Below, piece after piece: positions 1 to 5,851 of a stretch of 7,029 bases of DNA. The stretch comes from Nitrospirota bacterium (GTDB lineage: Bacteria > Nitrospirota > UBA9217), in the NCBI GenBank assembly GCA_013334545.1, contig JAAXXJ010000151.1, forward strand, positions 1 through 7,029, in the 5' to 3' direction. The first letter of the stretch is position 1; each line of letters opens with the position of its first letter. The translations under genes were made by a program, and so were the position numbers. A model generated the notes under the pieces. That model had not been told where the DNA came from and made no database searches. It saw nothing but the letters and a program-made list of their open reading frames with translations.

Positions 1-246
1 TTCCACTTGAGCGACAAGGATGTGCAACCGGCGCTGTATGAGGCAGTGCGCAAGGCCAGGATCACGAAGCGCGTCACGTCCCACACCTTCCGCCACTCCT
101 TTGCCACTCACCTCCTGCAGGCGAACTACGATATCCGCACGATCCAGACGCTGCTCGGCCATGCCGATGTTCGCACGACCATGATCTACACCCACTGCGT
201 ACCGAGCCGGACCGTGAAGGAAGCGAAGAGCCCGTTGGATTTCTGA
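1..246 (+). CDS. Integron-integrase-like tyrosine recombinase, C-terminal fragment
   Basis: This is the last 81 codons of a tyrosine recombinase whose start lies left of the window; the frame is open from base 1. The visible part carries the end of the catalytic domain. HTFRHSFATHLL holds the HxxR pair, LLGHADVRTTMIYTH holds the second conserved His and the nucleophilic Tyr, and the tail ends in SPLDF. The LLGH-DV-TTMIYTH block followed by an SPLD ending is typical of integron integrases (IntI) rather than XerC/XerD, although XerC/D-like phage integrases share the first block. Members cut and rejoin DNA at attI/attC sites through a 3'-phosphotyrosine intermediate. All catalytic residues in the visible part are present, so nothing suggests decay. 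The N-terminal domain and the IntI-specific insert lie outside the window, so the IntI assignment is likely but not certain. Confidence 0.8.
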   Translation, partial: FHLSDKDVQPALYEAVRKARITKRVTSHTFRHSFATHLLQANYDIRTIQTLLGHADVRTTMIYTHCVPSRTVKEAKSPLDF

Positions 247-285
247 CATGCCCTGTCCCTCAAGCGCCATAGGTGATGCTGAGCC

Positions 286-792
286 ATGATCCGTCCCTGC
301 ACAGACATCGATTTCAACGCTGTCCTTGAGATCATCAACGATGCAGCACAGGCGTACCAGGGTCACATCCCCGCTGACCGGTGGCAGGAGCCCTATATGT
401 CGCGGGAATATCTCCGGCATGAGCTGGCCAGCGGGGTGGTCTTCTGGGGATATGAGGACGGAGGTACGCTGCTCGGGGTGATGGGCATCCAGGACGTGCA
501 GGACGTGACGCTCATCCGGCATGCCTACGTGCGGACCGCATCGCGAGGAAAAGGGATCGGCGGGAAACTGCTTGCCCATCTCAAGGCCCTGGCAGCGCGG
601 CCGATGCTTGTCGGGACCTGGGCCGCGGCGACGTGGGCCATAGGATTCTACGAGAAGCACGGGTTCAGGCTCGTGACCTGGGAGGAGAAGGAGCGGCTGC
701 TCAGGAAGTACTGGAACATCCCGGAACGCCAGACCGAGACCTCAGTGGTGCTGGCGGACCGGAGAGCGGAGCTCCTGATTCACTCCCGGTAA
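286..792 (+). CDS. GNAT family N-acetyltransferase
   Basis: A 168-residue single-domain GNAT acetyltransferase, which would move an acetyl group from acetyl-CoA to an amine; the substrate is not readable from the sequence. The acetyl-CoA pyrophosphate loop (motif A) is RGKGIGGKLL at residues 87-96, after the beta-4 strand LIRHAYVR. Motif B appears as AIGFYEKHGFRLV at about 118-130, the usual Tyr-containing helix and strand. Length is normal for the family. The C-terminal part (EKERLLRKYW..PERQTETSVVLAD) extends past the core fold and resembles a subgroup common in environmental bacteria and archaea. The start is ATG with an AGGTGA ribosome site at 271-276, 9 bp upstream. It follows the recombinase by 39 bp, but no attC-like site flanks it, so a gene-cassette origin is not supported. 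A small-molecule substrate is more likely than a ribosomal protein. Confidence 0.88.
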   Translation: MIRPCTDIDFNAVLEIINDAAQAYQGHIPADRWQEPYMSREYLRHELASGVVFWGYEDGGTLLGVMGIQDVQDVTLIRHAYVRTASRGKGIGGKLLAHLKALAARPMLVGTWAAATWAIGFYEKHGFRLVTWEEKERLLRKYWNIPERQTETSVVLADRRAELLIHSR

Positions 793-833
793 ATCCAGGA
801 GCGAACGCAAGTGAGCGATTAGGATAAACAGTA

Positions 834-876
834 CCCTGAGGATCGAGGCTCCGTGCCGTTATCTTCAGGGAGCCTC
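834..876 (+). terminator. Overlapping alternative hairpins, possible terminator after the GNAT gene
   Basis: Two stems compete here. Stem 1 pairs CCCTGAGGAT (834-843) with ATCTTCAGGG (861-870): ten pairs including one G-U, with a 17-nt loop. Stem 2 pairs GAGGCTCC (845-852) with GGAGCCTC (869-876): eight perfect pairs with a 16-nt loop. They share bases 869-870 and interleave, so only one can form at a time. Stem 2 is followed by AAACGCGG and only then by a mixed C/T run, so it is not a classic intrinsic terminator. It lies between the GNAT stop and a putative promoter for the next gene, where transcription would be expected to end. Confidence 0.4.
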
Positions 877-907
877 AAACGCGGTTCCTCCTTTTGTTCA
901 ATAATGC

Positions 908-913
908 TATAAT
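908..913 (+). promoter_or_regulatory. Putative -10 box for leaderless transcription of the EndoQ-like gene
   Basis: A perfect TATAAT lies 6 bp upstream of the ATG at 920, so a transcript would start at or next to the A of the start codon. No Shine-Dalgarno sequence lies between the hairpin region and the ATG, which fits a leaderless mRNA. The best -35 candidate at the normal 17 bp spacing is TTCCTC (885-890), a poor match, so promoter strength is uncertain. Confidence 0.5.
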
Positions 914-919
914 CCTTTC

Positions 920-2191
920 ATGCCGTTCATCGCCGACCTGCATATTCATTCAAAGTACTCTCGCGCCACGAGCAGGGACATGACGCCTGAGGGGCTTTGG
1001 ACGTGGGCGCAGCTCAAGGGCGTCTCGGTCATCGGGACGGGAGACTTCACCCATCCGGGCTGGCTCGCCGAGCTTGGGGAAAAACTGGAGCCTGCGGACA
1101 ATGGCCTGCTCTCGCTCAGAAAAGGCTTCCGGCACAATGATGTTCCCGCATCGTGCCGTGCCGACGTCTGCTTCCTCCTGTCCGCCGAGATCAGCTGTAT
1201 CTACAGGAAGAACAACAGGACGCGGAAGGTCCATTGCCTGGTCTTCGCGCCGGACCTTGAGGCGGTGAAGCGCATAAACGCCGCACTCGGGAAGATCGGG
1301 AACCTTGCCGCAGACGGAAGGCCCATCCTCGGCCTCGACGCAAAGGACCTCCTGCGCATGGTGCTGGACGCGTCGCCGGACGCCATGCTGGTCCCCGCGC
1401 ACGCCTGGACGCCGCACTTCTCGGTCTTCGGCGCGGCATCGGGGTTCGATTCCCTCGAGGAATGCTTCGGGGACCTGACGCCGCACATCCACGCCATCGA
1501 GACCGGGCTGTCGTCGGACCCTCCCATGAACTGGCGGCTCTCCAGCCTGGACCGGCTGACCCTCATTTCCAATTCCGACGCCCACTCGCCGGCGAAGATC
1601 GGCCGCGAGGCGAACATCCTCGATGCCCCGATCTCCTATGACGCCATGATGAACGCCATCAGGACGCGGCAGGGGTTCAGCGGCACCATCGAGTTCTTTC
1701 CCGAAGAGGGCAAGTACCACTTCGACGGCCACCGGGGCTGCGGCGTGCGCCTTTCGCCGGAAGAGTCCGAACGTACGAATGATGCGTGCCCGCTCTGCGG
1801 CGCCAGGGTCACCGTGGGCGTGATGCACCGCGTCGGGAAGCTCGCGGACCGGGAGGAGGGATTCCGGCCCGCAGGCGCGGCGACCTTCCATGCCCTCATC
1901 CCGCTTCAGGAGCTTATCGCCGAGACGCTTCAGGTAGGGCCCGCCAGCAAGAAAGTGACCGGGACCTACCGCGCTCTTCTGGAGCAGCTCGGCAGCGAGT
2001 TCCGCATACTCGTGGACGCTCCGCTGCGTGATATCGAGAGCGCAGGCTCTCCGCTGCTCCGCGAGGCGGTGGCGAGAATGCGCGCCGGCAGGGTCCGCAT
2101 CGCGCCGGGCTATGACGGCGAGTTCGGGACCGTGCGGATATTCGAGGAAGCTGAACGGACTGCGCGCAAGTGGCAGATGCAGTTATTGTGA
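920..2191 (+). CDS. Endonuclease Q family protein (PHP domain plus zinc site)
   Basis: A 423-residue protein matching the endonuclease Q family (formerly TIGR00375), first characterised in Pyrococcus at almost the same length. Those enzymes nick DNA 5' of hypoxanthine, uracil, xanthine or abasic sites and so repair deaminated bases. The PHP metal-site residues are visible in order: D6, H8 and H10 in ADLHIHSKYS; D42 and H45 in GDFTHPGW; E90 in SAEIS; H105; H161 and H166 in PAHAWTPHF; D220 and H222 in SNSDAHSP. A zinc site follows, with C274 in DGHRGCGV and C290/C293 in CPLCG; the fourth ligand is unclear, with H271 and H303 nearby. The C-terminal part matches the family's closing domain. The start must be at 920 because the first PHP motif begins at residue 6. 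There is no ribosome site; see the TATAAT box just upstream. Older annotations sometimes label such proteins UvrD-like or simply PHP-domain. Biochemical specificity is inferred from the family. Confidence 0.88.
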   Translation: MPFIADLHIHSKYSRATSRDMTPEGLWTWAQLKGVSVIGTGDFTHPGWLAELGEKLEPADNGLLSLRKGFRHNDVPASCRADVCFLLSAEISCIYRKNNRTRKVHCLVFAPDLEAVKRINAALGKIGNLAADGRPILGLDAKDLLRMVLDASPDAMLVPAHAWTPHFSVFGAASGFDSLEECFGDLTPHIHAIETGLSSDPPMNWRLSSLDRLTLISNSDAHSPAKIGREANILDAPISYDAMMNAIRTRQGFSGTIEFFPEEGKYHFDGHRGCGVRLSPEESERTNDACPLCGARVTVGVMHRVGKLADREEGFRPAGAATFHALIPLQELIAETLQVGPASKKVTGTYRALLEQLGSEFRILVDAPLRDIESAGSPLLREAVARMRAGRVRIAPGYDGEFGTVRIFEEAERTARKWQMQLL

Positions 2192-2204
2192 ACGGGAGAA
2201 AAAG

Positions 2205-2300
2205 GGATTTCTCACCGCGAAGCCGCGAAGAACATCGCAGGGTCGGGTTTTGCAGGCATGAAAACCTTAGCGACCTTCGCGCCTTGGCGGTTCAACGGTT
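2205..2300. repeat. Palindromic intergenic repeat of the GCGAAG type
   Basis: The left arm CCGCGAAGCCGCGAAG (2215-2230) and the right arm CTTCGCGCCTTGGCGG (2275-2290) are imperfect inverse complements (13 of 16 positions), separated by 44 bases. The left arm is itself a short tandem of CCGCGAAG. Flanks TTTCTCA on the left and GGTTCAACGG on the right complete the pattern. Closely similar elements (TCTCACCGCGAAG... ...CTTCGCG..GGCGGT) occur in many copies between genes in several environmental Gram-negative lineages. It may act as a bidirectional transcript-end or mRNA-protecting structure. Only one copy is present in this window, so its repeated nature here is inferred from resemblance. Confidence 0.6.
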
Positions 2301-2343
2301 TTGCTTCCGGTTTGTCCGGGTTAGGAACACGATGACAGGCAGC

Positions 2344-2365
2344 GGGCCGGCGATACTCCCGGCCC
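2344..2365 (+). promoter_or_regulatory. GC-rich hairpin immediately before the ribosome site of the GalT-like gene
   Basis: GGGCCGG (2344-2350) and CCGGCCC (2359-2365) form a perfect seven-pair stem with loop CGATACTC. The Shine-Dalgarno AGGAG (2368-2372) starts two bases after the stem and stands 6 bp before the ATG at 2379. It may modulate ribosome access or stabilise the transcript's 5' region. No U-run follows, so it is not an intrinsic terminator. Confidence 0.35.
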
Positions 2366-2378
2366 CCAGGAGCAGAGC

Positions 2379-3464
2379 ATGGCAGACATCAACTTCGAGC
2401 GTTTCGAGTCGACCCTCAGGATCCTGAACCCTTTTAACAATTTCGCTGAGGAAGAGCACCGCGTCGAGGTGCGGAAGGACCCGCTCCTGCACGACACGAG
2501 CGTCTACAATCCCTTCCTGCGCGACAAGGCGAAGGCATTTTTCGGCCGGAATGACGAGGAGCTGATCCGGAAGCTGGTCGACGAAACCTCAGCGAACTGC
2601 ATTTTCTGCGGCGACAGCGTCCGCACCAGGACGGCCCGCTATCCCGAGGACCTTATTCCGGGAGGCAGGCTGGAACTGGGCGAAGCCGTCCTCTTCGCCA
2701 ACCTGTTCGCGCTCGCGCCGCACCATCCGGTGATCGTCCTGTCGAAGGCACACTTCCTGCGGCCAACGGAGATCACTCCCTCCCATCTGGGGGACGGCCT
2801 GTCGCTGGCCAGGCGCTATCTGCAGGAGGCCACCGAGCGCGATCCGGCCCTTTCCTTCGCCACGGTGAGCGCCAACTACCTCCAGCCAGCGGGGGCGAGC
2901 CTGGTCCATCCCCACATCCAGATGCTTGCCGCAACTATGCCCTATACCTACCACGCACGGCTCCTGGATGGTGTGTCCTCCTATATGGTGCAGCACGGCA
3001 CGCACTACTTCGCGGACCTCATCGCCGAGGAGCGGTCCCGGGGCAAGCGGTTCATCGGCAAGCATGGCGCCTGGAACTGGATCGCTCCCTTCTCACCCAT
3101 GGGAAGCAACGAGATCATGGCAATCCATAATGAGGAGAGCGACCTGGGAAGGATCACCGTCAAGGACCTTCGCGATCTCAGCGACGGCATCACCCGGGTC
3201 CTGGCTCTCTACGAAGGCATGGGCCACCTGAGCTTCAACTTCACGCTCTATTCGGTGAAGGGCGGAGAAACGGTCGGTTTCCGCTGCCTGCTCAAGATCG
3301 TGAACCGCCAGAACCTCTATCCCAATTACCGTAACGACGACTACTTTCTGCAGAAGTTGCTCCAGTCCGAATTGATCCTGAACCTTCCCGAGGACCTGGC
3401 CGCGGAGACGAGGATGTACTTTCACGCCGGCGAAGCGAAAGGGATCGAACAGGAATCACCATGA
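2379..3464 (+). CDS. GalT-like nucleotidyltransferase (HIT superfamily)
   Basis: A 361-residue two-domain protein resembling galactose-1-phosphate uridylyltransferase, which swaps UMP between UDP-glucose and galactose-1-phosphate through a uridylylated His. Key residues of the E. coli enzyme line up by eye. CIFC (C74, C77) matches its CxxC zinc ligands. H125 in VIVLSKAH matches its His115. GASLVHPHIQ carries H177 (zinc His), H179 (nucleophile) and Q181 of the HPHxQ signature. The C-terminal half (IAPFSPMGSNE..., then MGHLSFNFTLYS) matches the second HIT-like repeat. The HxH of the second metal site in E. coli is not present at the equivalent place, where FRCLLK (301-306) stands. The true substrate could be another nucleotide sugar or a dinucleotide polyphosphate, as in ADP-glucose or Ap4A phosphorylases. 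No other Leloir-pathway gene is nearby. AGGAG sits 6 bp before the ATG. It overlaps the next gene by 4 bp and probably opens the operon. Confidence 0.75.
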   Translation: MADINFERFESTLRILNPFNNFAEEEHRVEVRKDPLLHDTSVYNPFLRDKAKAFFGRNDEELIRKLVDETSANCIFCGDSVRTRTARYPEDLIPGGRLELGEAVLFANLFALAPHHPVIVLSKAHFLRPTEITPSHLGDGLSLARRYLQEATERDPALSFATVSANYLQPAGASLVHPHIQMLAATMPYTYHARLLDGVSSYMVQHGTHYFADLIAEERSRGKRFIGKHGAWNWIAPFSPMGSNEIMAIHNEESDLGRITVKDLRDLSDGITRVLALYEGMGHLSFNFTLYSVKGGETVGFRCLLKIVNRQNLYPNYRNDDYFLQKLLQSELILNLPEDLAAETRMYFHAGEAKGIEQESP

Positions 3465-4051
3465 AGATCTCCGTCATTCTCGGACATCCGAAGAGGGGCA
3501 GTTTCAACCACGCCATAGCCGGGACGGTCGTCCAGGCCCTGAAAACCAGCGGCCATGAGGTGGCCTTTCATGACCTTTACCGGGAGGCGTTCGATCCGGT
3601 GCTGCCGGACATCGAGCTGCCCAAGGAGGCCGTCGTGCCGACCCTCATCATGAGGCATTGCGATGAGATCGCTGCCGCCGATGTCATCGTCATTGTGCAT
3701 CCCAACTGGTGGGGTCAGCCGCCGGCCATCGTGAAGGGCTGGATCGACCGGGTCATCCGTCCCGGCGTCGCCTACACGTTCAAGGAAGGGGACAGCGGGG
3801 AGGGCATTCCCGTCGGCCTCCTGCGCGCGAGGTCGGCCCTGGTCTTCAACACGTCGAACACGGAAGCCCGACGGGAACAGGAAGTATTCGGAGATCCGCT
3901 GGAGCGGATATGGAAGGACTGCATCTTCGGACTGTGCGGCATCAAGCATGTCTACCGCAGGACGTTCGGGGTAATGGTGATGAGCACGGAGCGGCAGCGG
4001 GAAGCATGGCTGGACGAGGTCCGCGAGACCGTGGGACGGGTCTTTTCCTGA
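3461..4051 (+). CDS. NAD(P)H:quinone/flavin oxidoreductase, Flavodoxin_2 fold
   Basis: A 196-residue cytosolic flavoprotein of the NQO/MdaB/KefF/YwrO group, which passes two electrons from NAD(P)H to quinones or similar acceptors through bound FMN or FAD. The N-terminal strand MKISVILGHP is followed by the phosphate-binding loop HPKRGSFNHAI (9-19). HPNWWGQPPAIVKGWIDRV (80-98) is the family's flavin-ring loop and helix, then comes GVAYTF (102-107). A second flavin-contacting segment, FNTSNTE, lies at 129-135, and the dimer-side FGLCGIKHVYRRTFG at 156-170. Length is typical. The start ATG overlaps the stop of the GalT-like gene as ATGA, with AGGA (3451-3454) 6 bp upstream, so translation is probably coupled. 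The physiological acceptor cannot be told from sequence. Joint transcription with the CGGC-domain gene points to a redox-related role for the cluster. Confidence 0.88.
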   Translation: MKISVILGHPKRGSFNHAIAGTVVQALKTSGHEVAFHDLYREAFDPVLPDIELPKEAVVPTLIMRHCDEIAAADVIVIVHPNWWGQPPAIVKGWIDRVIRPGVAYTFKEGDSGEGIPVGLLRARSALVFNTSNTEARREQEVFGDPLERIWKDCIFGLCGIKHVYRRTFGVMVMSTERQREAWLDEVRETVGRVFS

Positions 4052-4078
4052 ACCACGTGGCGGGAGACGAGGCGGCTT

Positions 4079-4519
4079 ATGGCGCGCATTGGCATATTGA
4101 CCTGCTCGAATGCAACACAGGACCTGGGCTGCTCCTCCGTGAGCTGTCTCGCGGACCTGAGAAAACGGCGGGGGACGTTCAAGGAGTATCCGGCTGATGA
4201 GCCGCTGGACCTCGTCGGGATCATCAATTGCCCCGGTTGTCCCACGCTCACCGGTCCGGACAAGCTGCTGCTGCGCATCAGGGCGCTGACGGAGTTCAGG
4301 ACCGGAGCCATCCATTTCGCCAATTGCGTCAAGGCCCTCTGCCCGTTCCAGGAGCAGTACCGTCGCGCGGTCGAATCCTCCTTTCCCGGCATCACGGTCG
4401 TCATCGGCACCCACCAGGAGCATATCACCCCTGAGGAGTTCCGTTCCCGCGTTAAGCGGCTGTTCAACCAGAAGCGGAAGACGATGGTGGACATGATCCT
4501 TGACCGGGATAAAGACTAA
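4079..4519 (+). CDS. CGGC-domain cysteine-rich protein
   Basis: A 146-residue small soluble protein of the CGGC-domain family (putative metal binding, function unknown). The plan is typical: the strand ARIGILTC ends in C9, then C18 and C23, then VGIINCPGCP with C51 and C54 in the signature position (CPGC instead of the eponymous CGGC), then IHFANCVKALCPF with C83 and C88. H112 and H115 lie in the last strand region GTHQEH. Seven cysteines in such a short cytosolic protein, evenly placed at strand ends, support a metal or cluster site. The C-terminal tail (residues 117-146) is charged and helical and extends beyond the core. The start is ATG with GAGG (4069-4072) 6 bp upstream and 27 bp after the reductase gene. 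A redox or metal-sensing role next to a flavin reductase is inference only. Confidence 0.78.
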   Translation: MARIGILTCSNATQDLGCSSVSCLADLRKRRGTFKEYPADEPLDLVGIINCPGCPTLTGPDKLLLRIRALTEFRTGAIHFANCVKALCPFQEQYRRAVESSFPGITVVIGTHQEHITPEEFRSRVKRLFNQKRKTMVDMILDRDKD

Positions 4520-4535
4520 GGTAAAAGTCCTTCCT

Positions 4536-5810
4536 ATGAACATGTTTCGTTTCTGTGCTGTCACGTTCCTTGTTATCGCCGTAGCCGCTCAAACCGCTTT
4601 CGCCGACGATGCATCGCTTGTCCCCGACCGACGGAAGGACCAGTTCTCCACCGACCGGGGCTACTACCTCTTTCCCATGCCCTACAGCATCCCCGGCGTG
4701 GGCGAGGGCATCGGCGTCATGGGCATCGGTATGAACCTCGTCGGGACGTACACCGATGTGTTCGGCTTCGCGCTGGCCGGAGGACTTCCGGGCTGGGGAG
4801 TCGGGGTGTCCGACATCCATATCATCCCAAAGACGCTTATCCTCGACGCCACGTCCATCCAGTTCGGAAAGTCCACGATAACGAGCTACCAGCAGCGGGG
4901 CATGCAGTCGGGAGAACACGATTTCTCTTATCTTCAGTTCGATCAGTACGGCTTCACCGGCGGCAGGCTTACGGCGACGTTCGCGGACCGGCGGTTCGAG
5001 GTTTACGGCGGCGGGTACCTCATCGGCTCGCAGCTCGACCAGGTCCTGGACCAGAACAGCAACACGATCCTGGACGCCCAGGGCTCGCCGACGTGGCATA
5101 CGAAGGTCTACGGGTTCGGCATCCGCGGGGACCTGACGGACGATTACTACGATCCGCGGAAGGGTATCCGGCTGGACGTGGGGAGGTGGTGGTCGCCGCC
5201 TGCGAGCAGCAGCGATCCGGACTACTACCGCATGGAGTACAATGCCACAGCCTACCTCCCGTTGGGCAAGCGGAGCACCTGGCTGCTCAACTACTTCCGG
5301 TCCGACGCCCACGTGACGCGTCAGGGCGAAACGAATCCTACGGAGATCGAAAATCAGCAGGGCCTCAATTGCAGCGACCCCACGCTTACGCCGGAGCAAC
5401 AGGCTGACTGCCAGGATGTTGTGAATAACATCGTTGCCGGGAACACCTACGGGACCGCGACAGGCCTCGGCGGCACGAGCCGCCTACGCTCCTATCCTGA
5501 AGGCCGGTTTACCGGCGCCCACATGGTCTTCTACGGGACCGAGGTCAGGTGGACGCTGACCGAGGAGGCACATCCCTTCGACATCTTCATTGCCAAGGAT
5601 GTCCGGACGGTCCTGCAGGTCGCCCTGTTCTACGAGATGGGGAGCGTCGCTGACAAGCGGGAGGACCTTGGCGATATCTACCGTTCATCCTACGGTGCGG
5701 GATTCCGGATGGTGACGGCGTCGGGGATCGTGCTGCGGGCCGACGTGGCGACGGGCAGGGAAGGCATTGAGACCACGATCATCTTCGGCTATCCCTGGGA
5801 GAGTTTCTAG
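4536..5810 (+). CDS. Outer-membrane beta-barrel protein, Omp85/BamA-like barrel without POTRA domains
   Basis: A 424-residue predicted outer-membrane protein. Residues 1-23 are a Sec signal peptide (hydrophobic VTFLVIAVAA, cut after AFA before DD). The rest alternates aromatic and Gly-rich strands as in a beta barrel and ends in the aromatic Phe (YPWESF) recognised by the BAM machinery. Omp85 traits are visible: DDYYDPRKGIRLDVGRWW around D206-G210, the canonical D-P-x-x-G strand, and LRSYPEGRF (317-325), a variant of the L6-loop (V/I)RG(F/Y) motif. The protein is far shorter than BamA or TamA and there is no room for POTRA repeats, so it resembles short 'surface antigen D15-like' barrels. C279 and C292 (CX12C) sit in a polar loop and could form a disulfide. 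An upstream TTG at 4500 would overlap the previous gene; ATG 4536 was preferred because it gives a normal signal peptide. Ribosome site is weak (AAGG 4518-4521). Substrate or partner unknown. Confidence 0.78.
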   Translation: MNMFRFCAVTFLVIAVAAQTAFADDASLVPDRRKDQFSTDRGYYLFPMPYSIPGVGEGIGVMGIGMNLVGTYTDVFGFALAGGLPGWGVGVSDIHIIPKTLILDATSIQFGKSTITSYQQRGMQSGEHDFSYLQFDQYGFTGGRLTATFADRRFEVYGGGYLIGSQLDQVLDQNSNTILDAQGSPTWHTKVYGFGIRGDLTDDYYDPRKGIRLDVGRWWSPPASSSDPDYYRMEYNATAYLPLGKRSTWLLNYFRSDAHVTRQGETNPTEIENQQGLNCSDPTLTPEQQADCQDVVNNIVAGNTYGTATGLGGTSRLRSYPEGRFTGAHMVFYGTEVRWTLTEEAHPFDIFIAKDVRTVLQVALFYEMGSVADKREDLGDIYRSSYGAGFRMVTASGIVLRADVATGREGIETTIIFGYPWESF

Positions 5811-5851
5811 GACGGGCGAGCGGGTATCATTATCCGAAATCTTCGTGCACC

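Noticed and set aside
845..876. H-type pseudoknot combining both stems upstream of the EndoQ-like gene
   Set aside because: The 3' strand of the second stem follows directly on the first stem with no linker to span ten pairs, so both stems cannot form together.
247..919. GNAT gene as an integron gene cassette
   Set aside because: No GTTRRRY core sites or attC-like paired simple sites were found between the recombinase and the gene or after its stop; the hairpins at 834-876 lack the attC layout.
950..1891. Long minus-strand open frame (313 codons) opposite the EndoQ-like gene
   Set aside because: It is Arg/Pro/Gly-rich with no recognisable motif, and it lies opposite a gene with intact family motifs; typical antisense shadow in GC-rich DNA.
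4500..4535. Upstream TTG start for the outer-membrane barrel gene
   Set aside because: It would overlap the CGGC gene by 20 bases and add a lysine-rich extension before the signal peptide; ATG 4536 gives a standard signal peptide. It cannot be fully excluded because the ribosome site of ATG 4536 is weak.
3422..4564. Minus-strand open frame of 380 codons opposite the reductase and CGGC genes
   Set aside because: No conserved motif, low-complexity composition, and it crosses two well-supported plus-strand genes and their ribosome sites.
4464..5399. Minus-strand open frame of 311 codons opposite the barrel gene
   Set aside because: The Arg/Val/Ala-rich product has no domain features; the plus strand has a signal peptide and Omp85 motifs.
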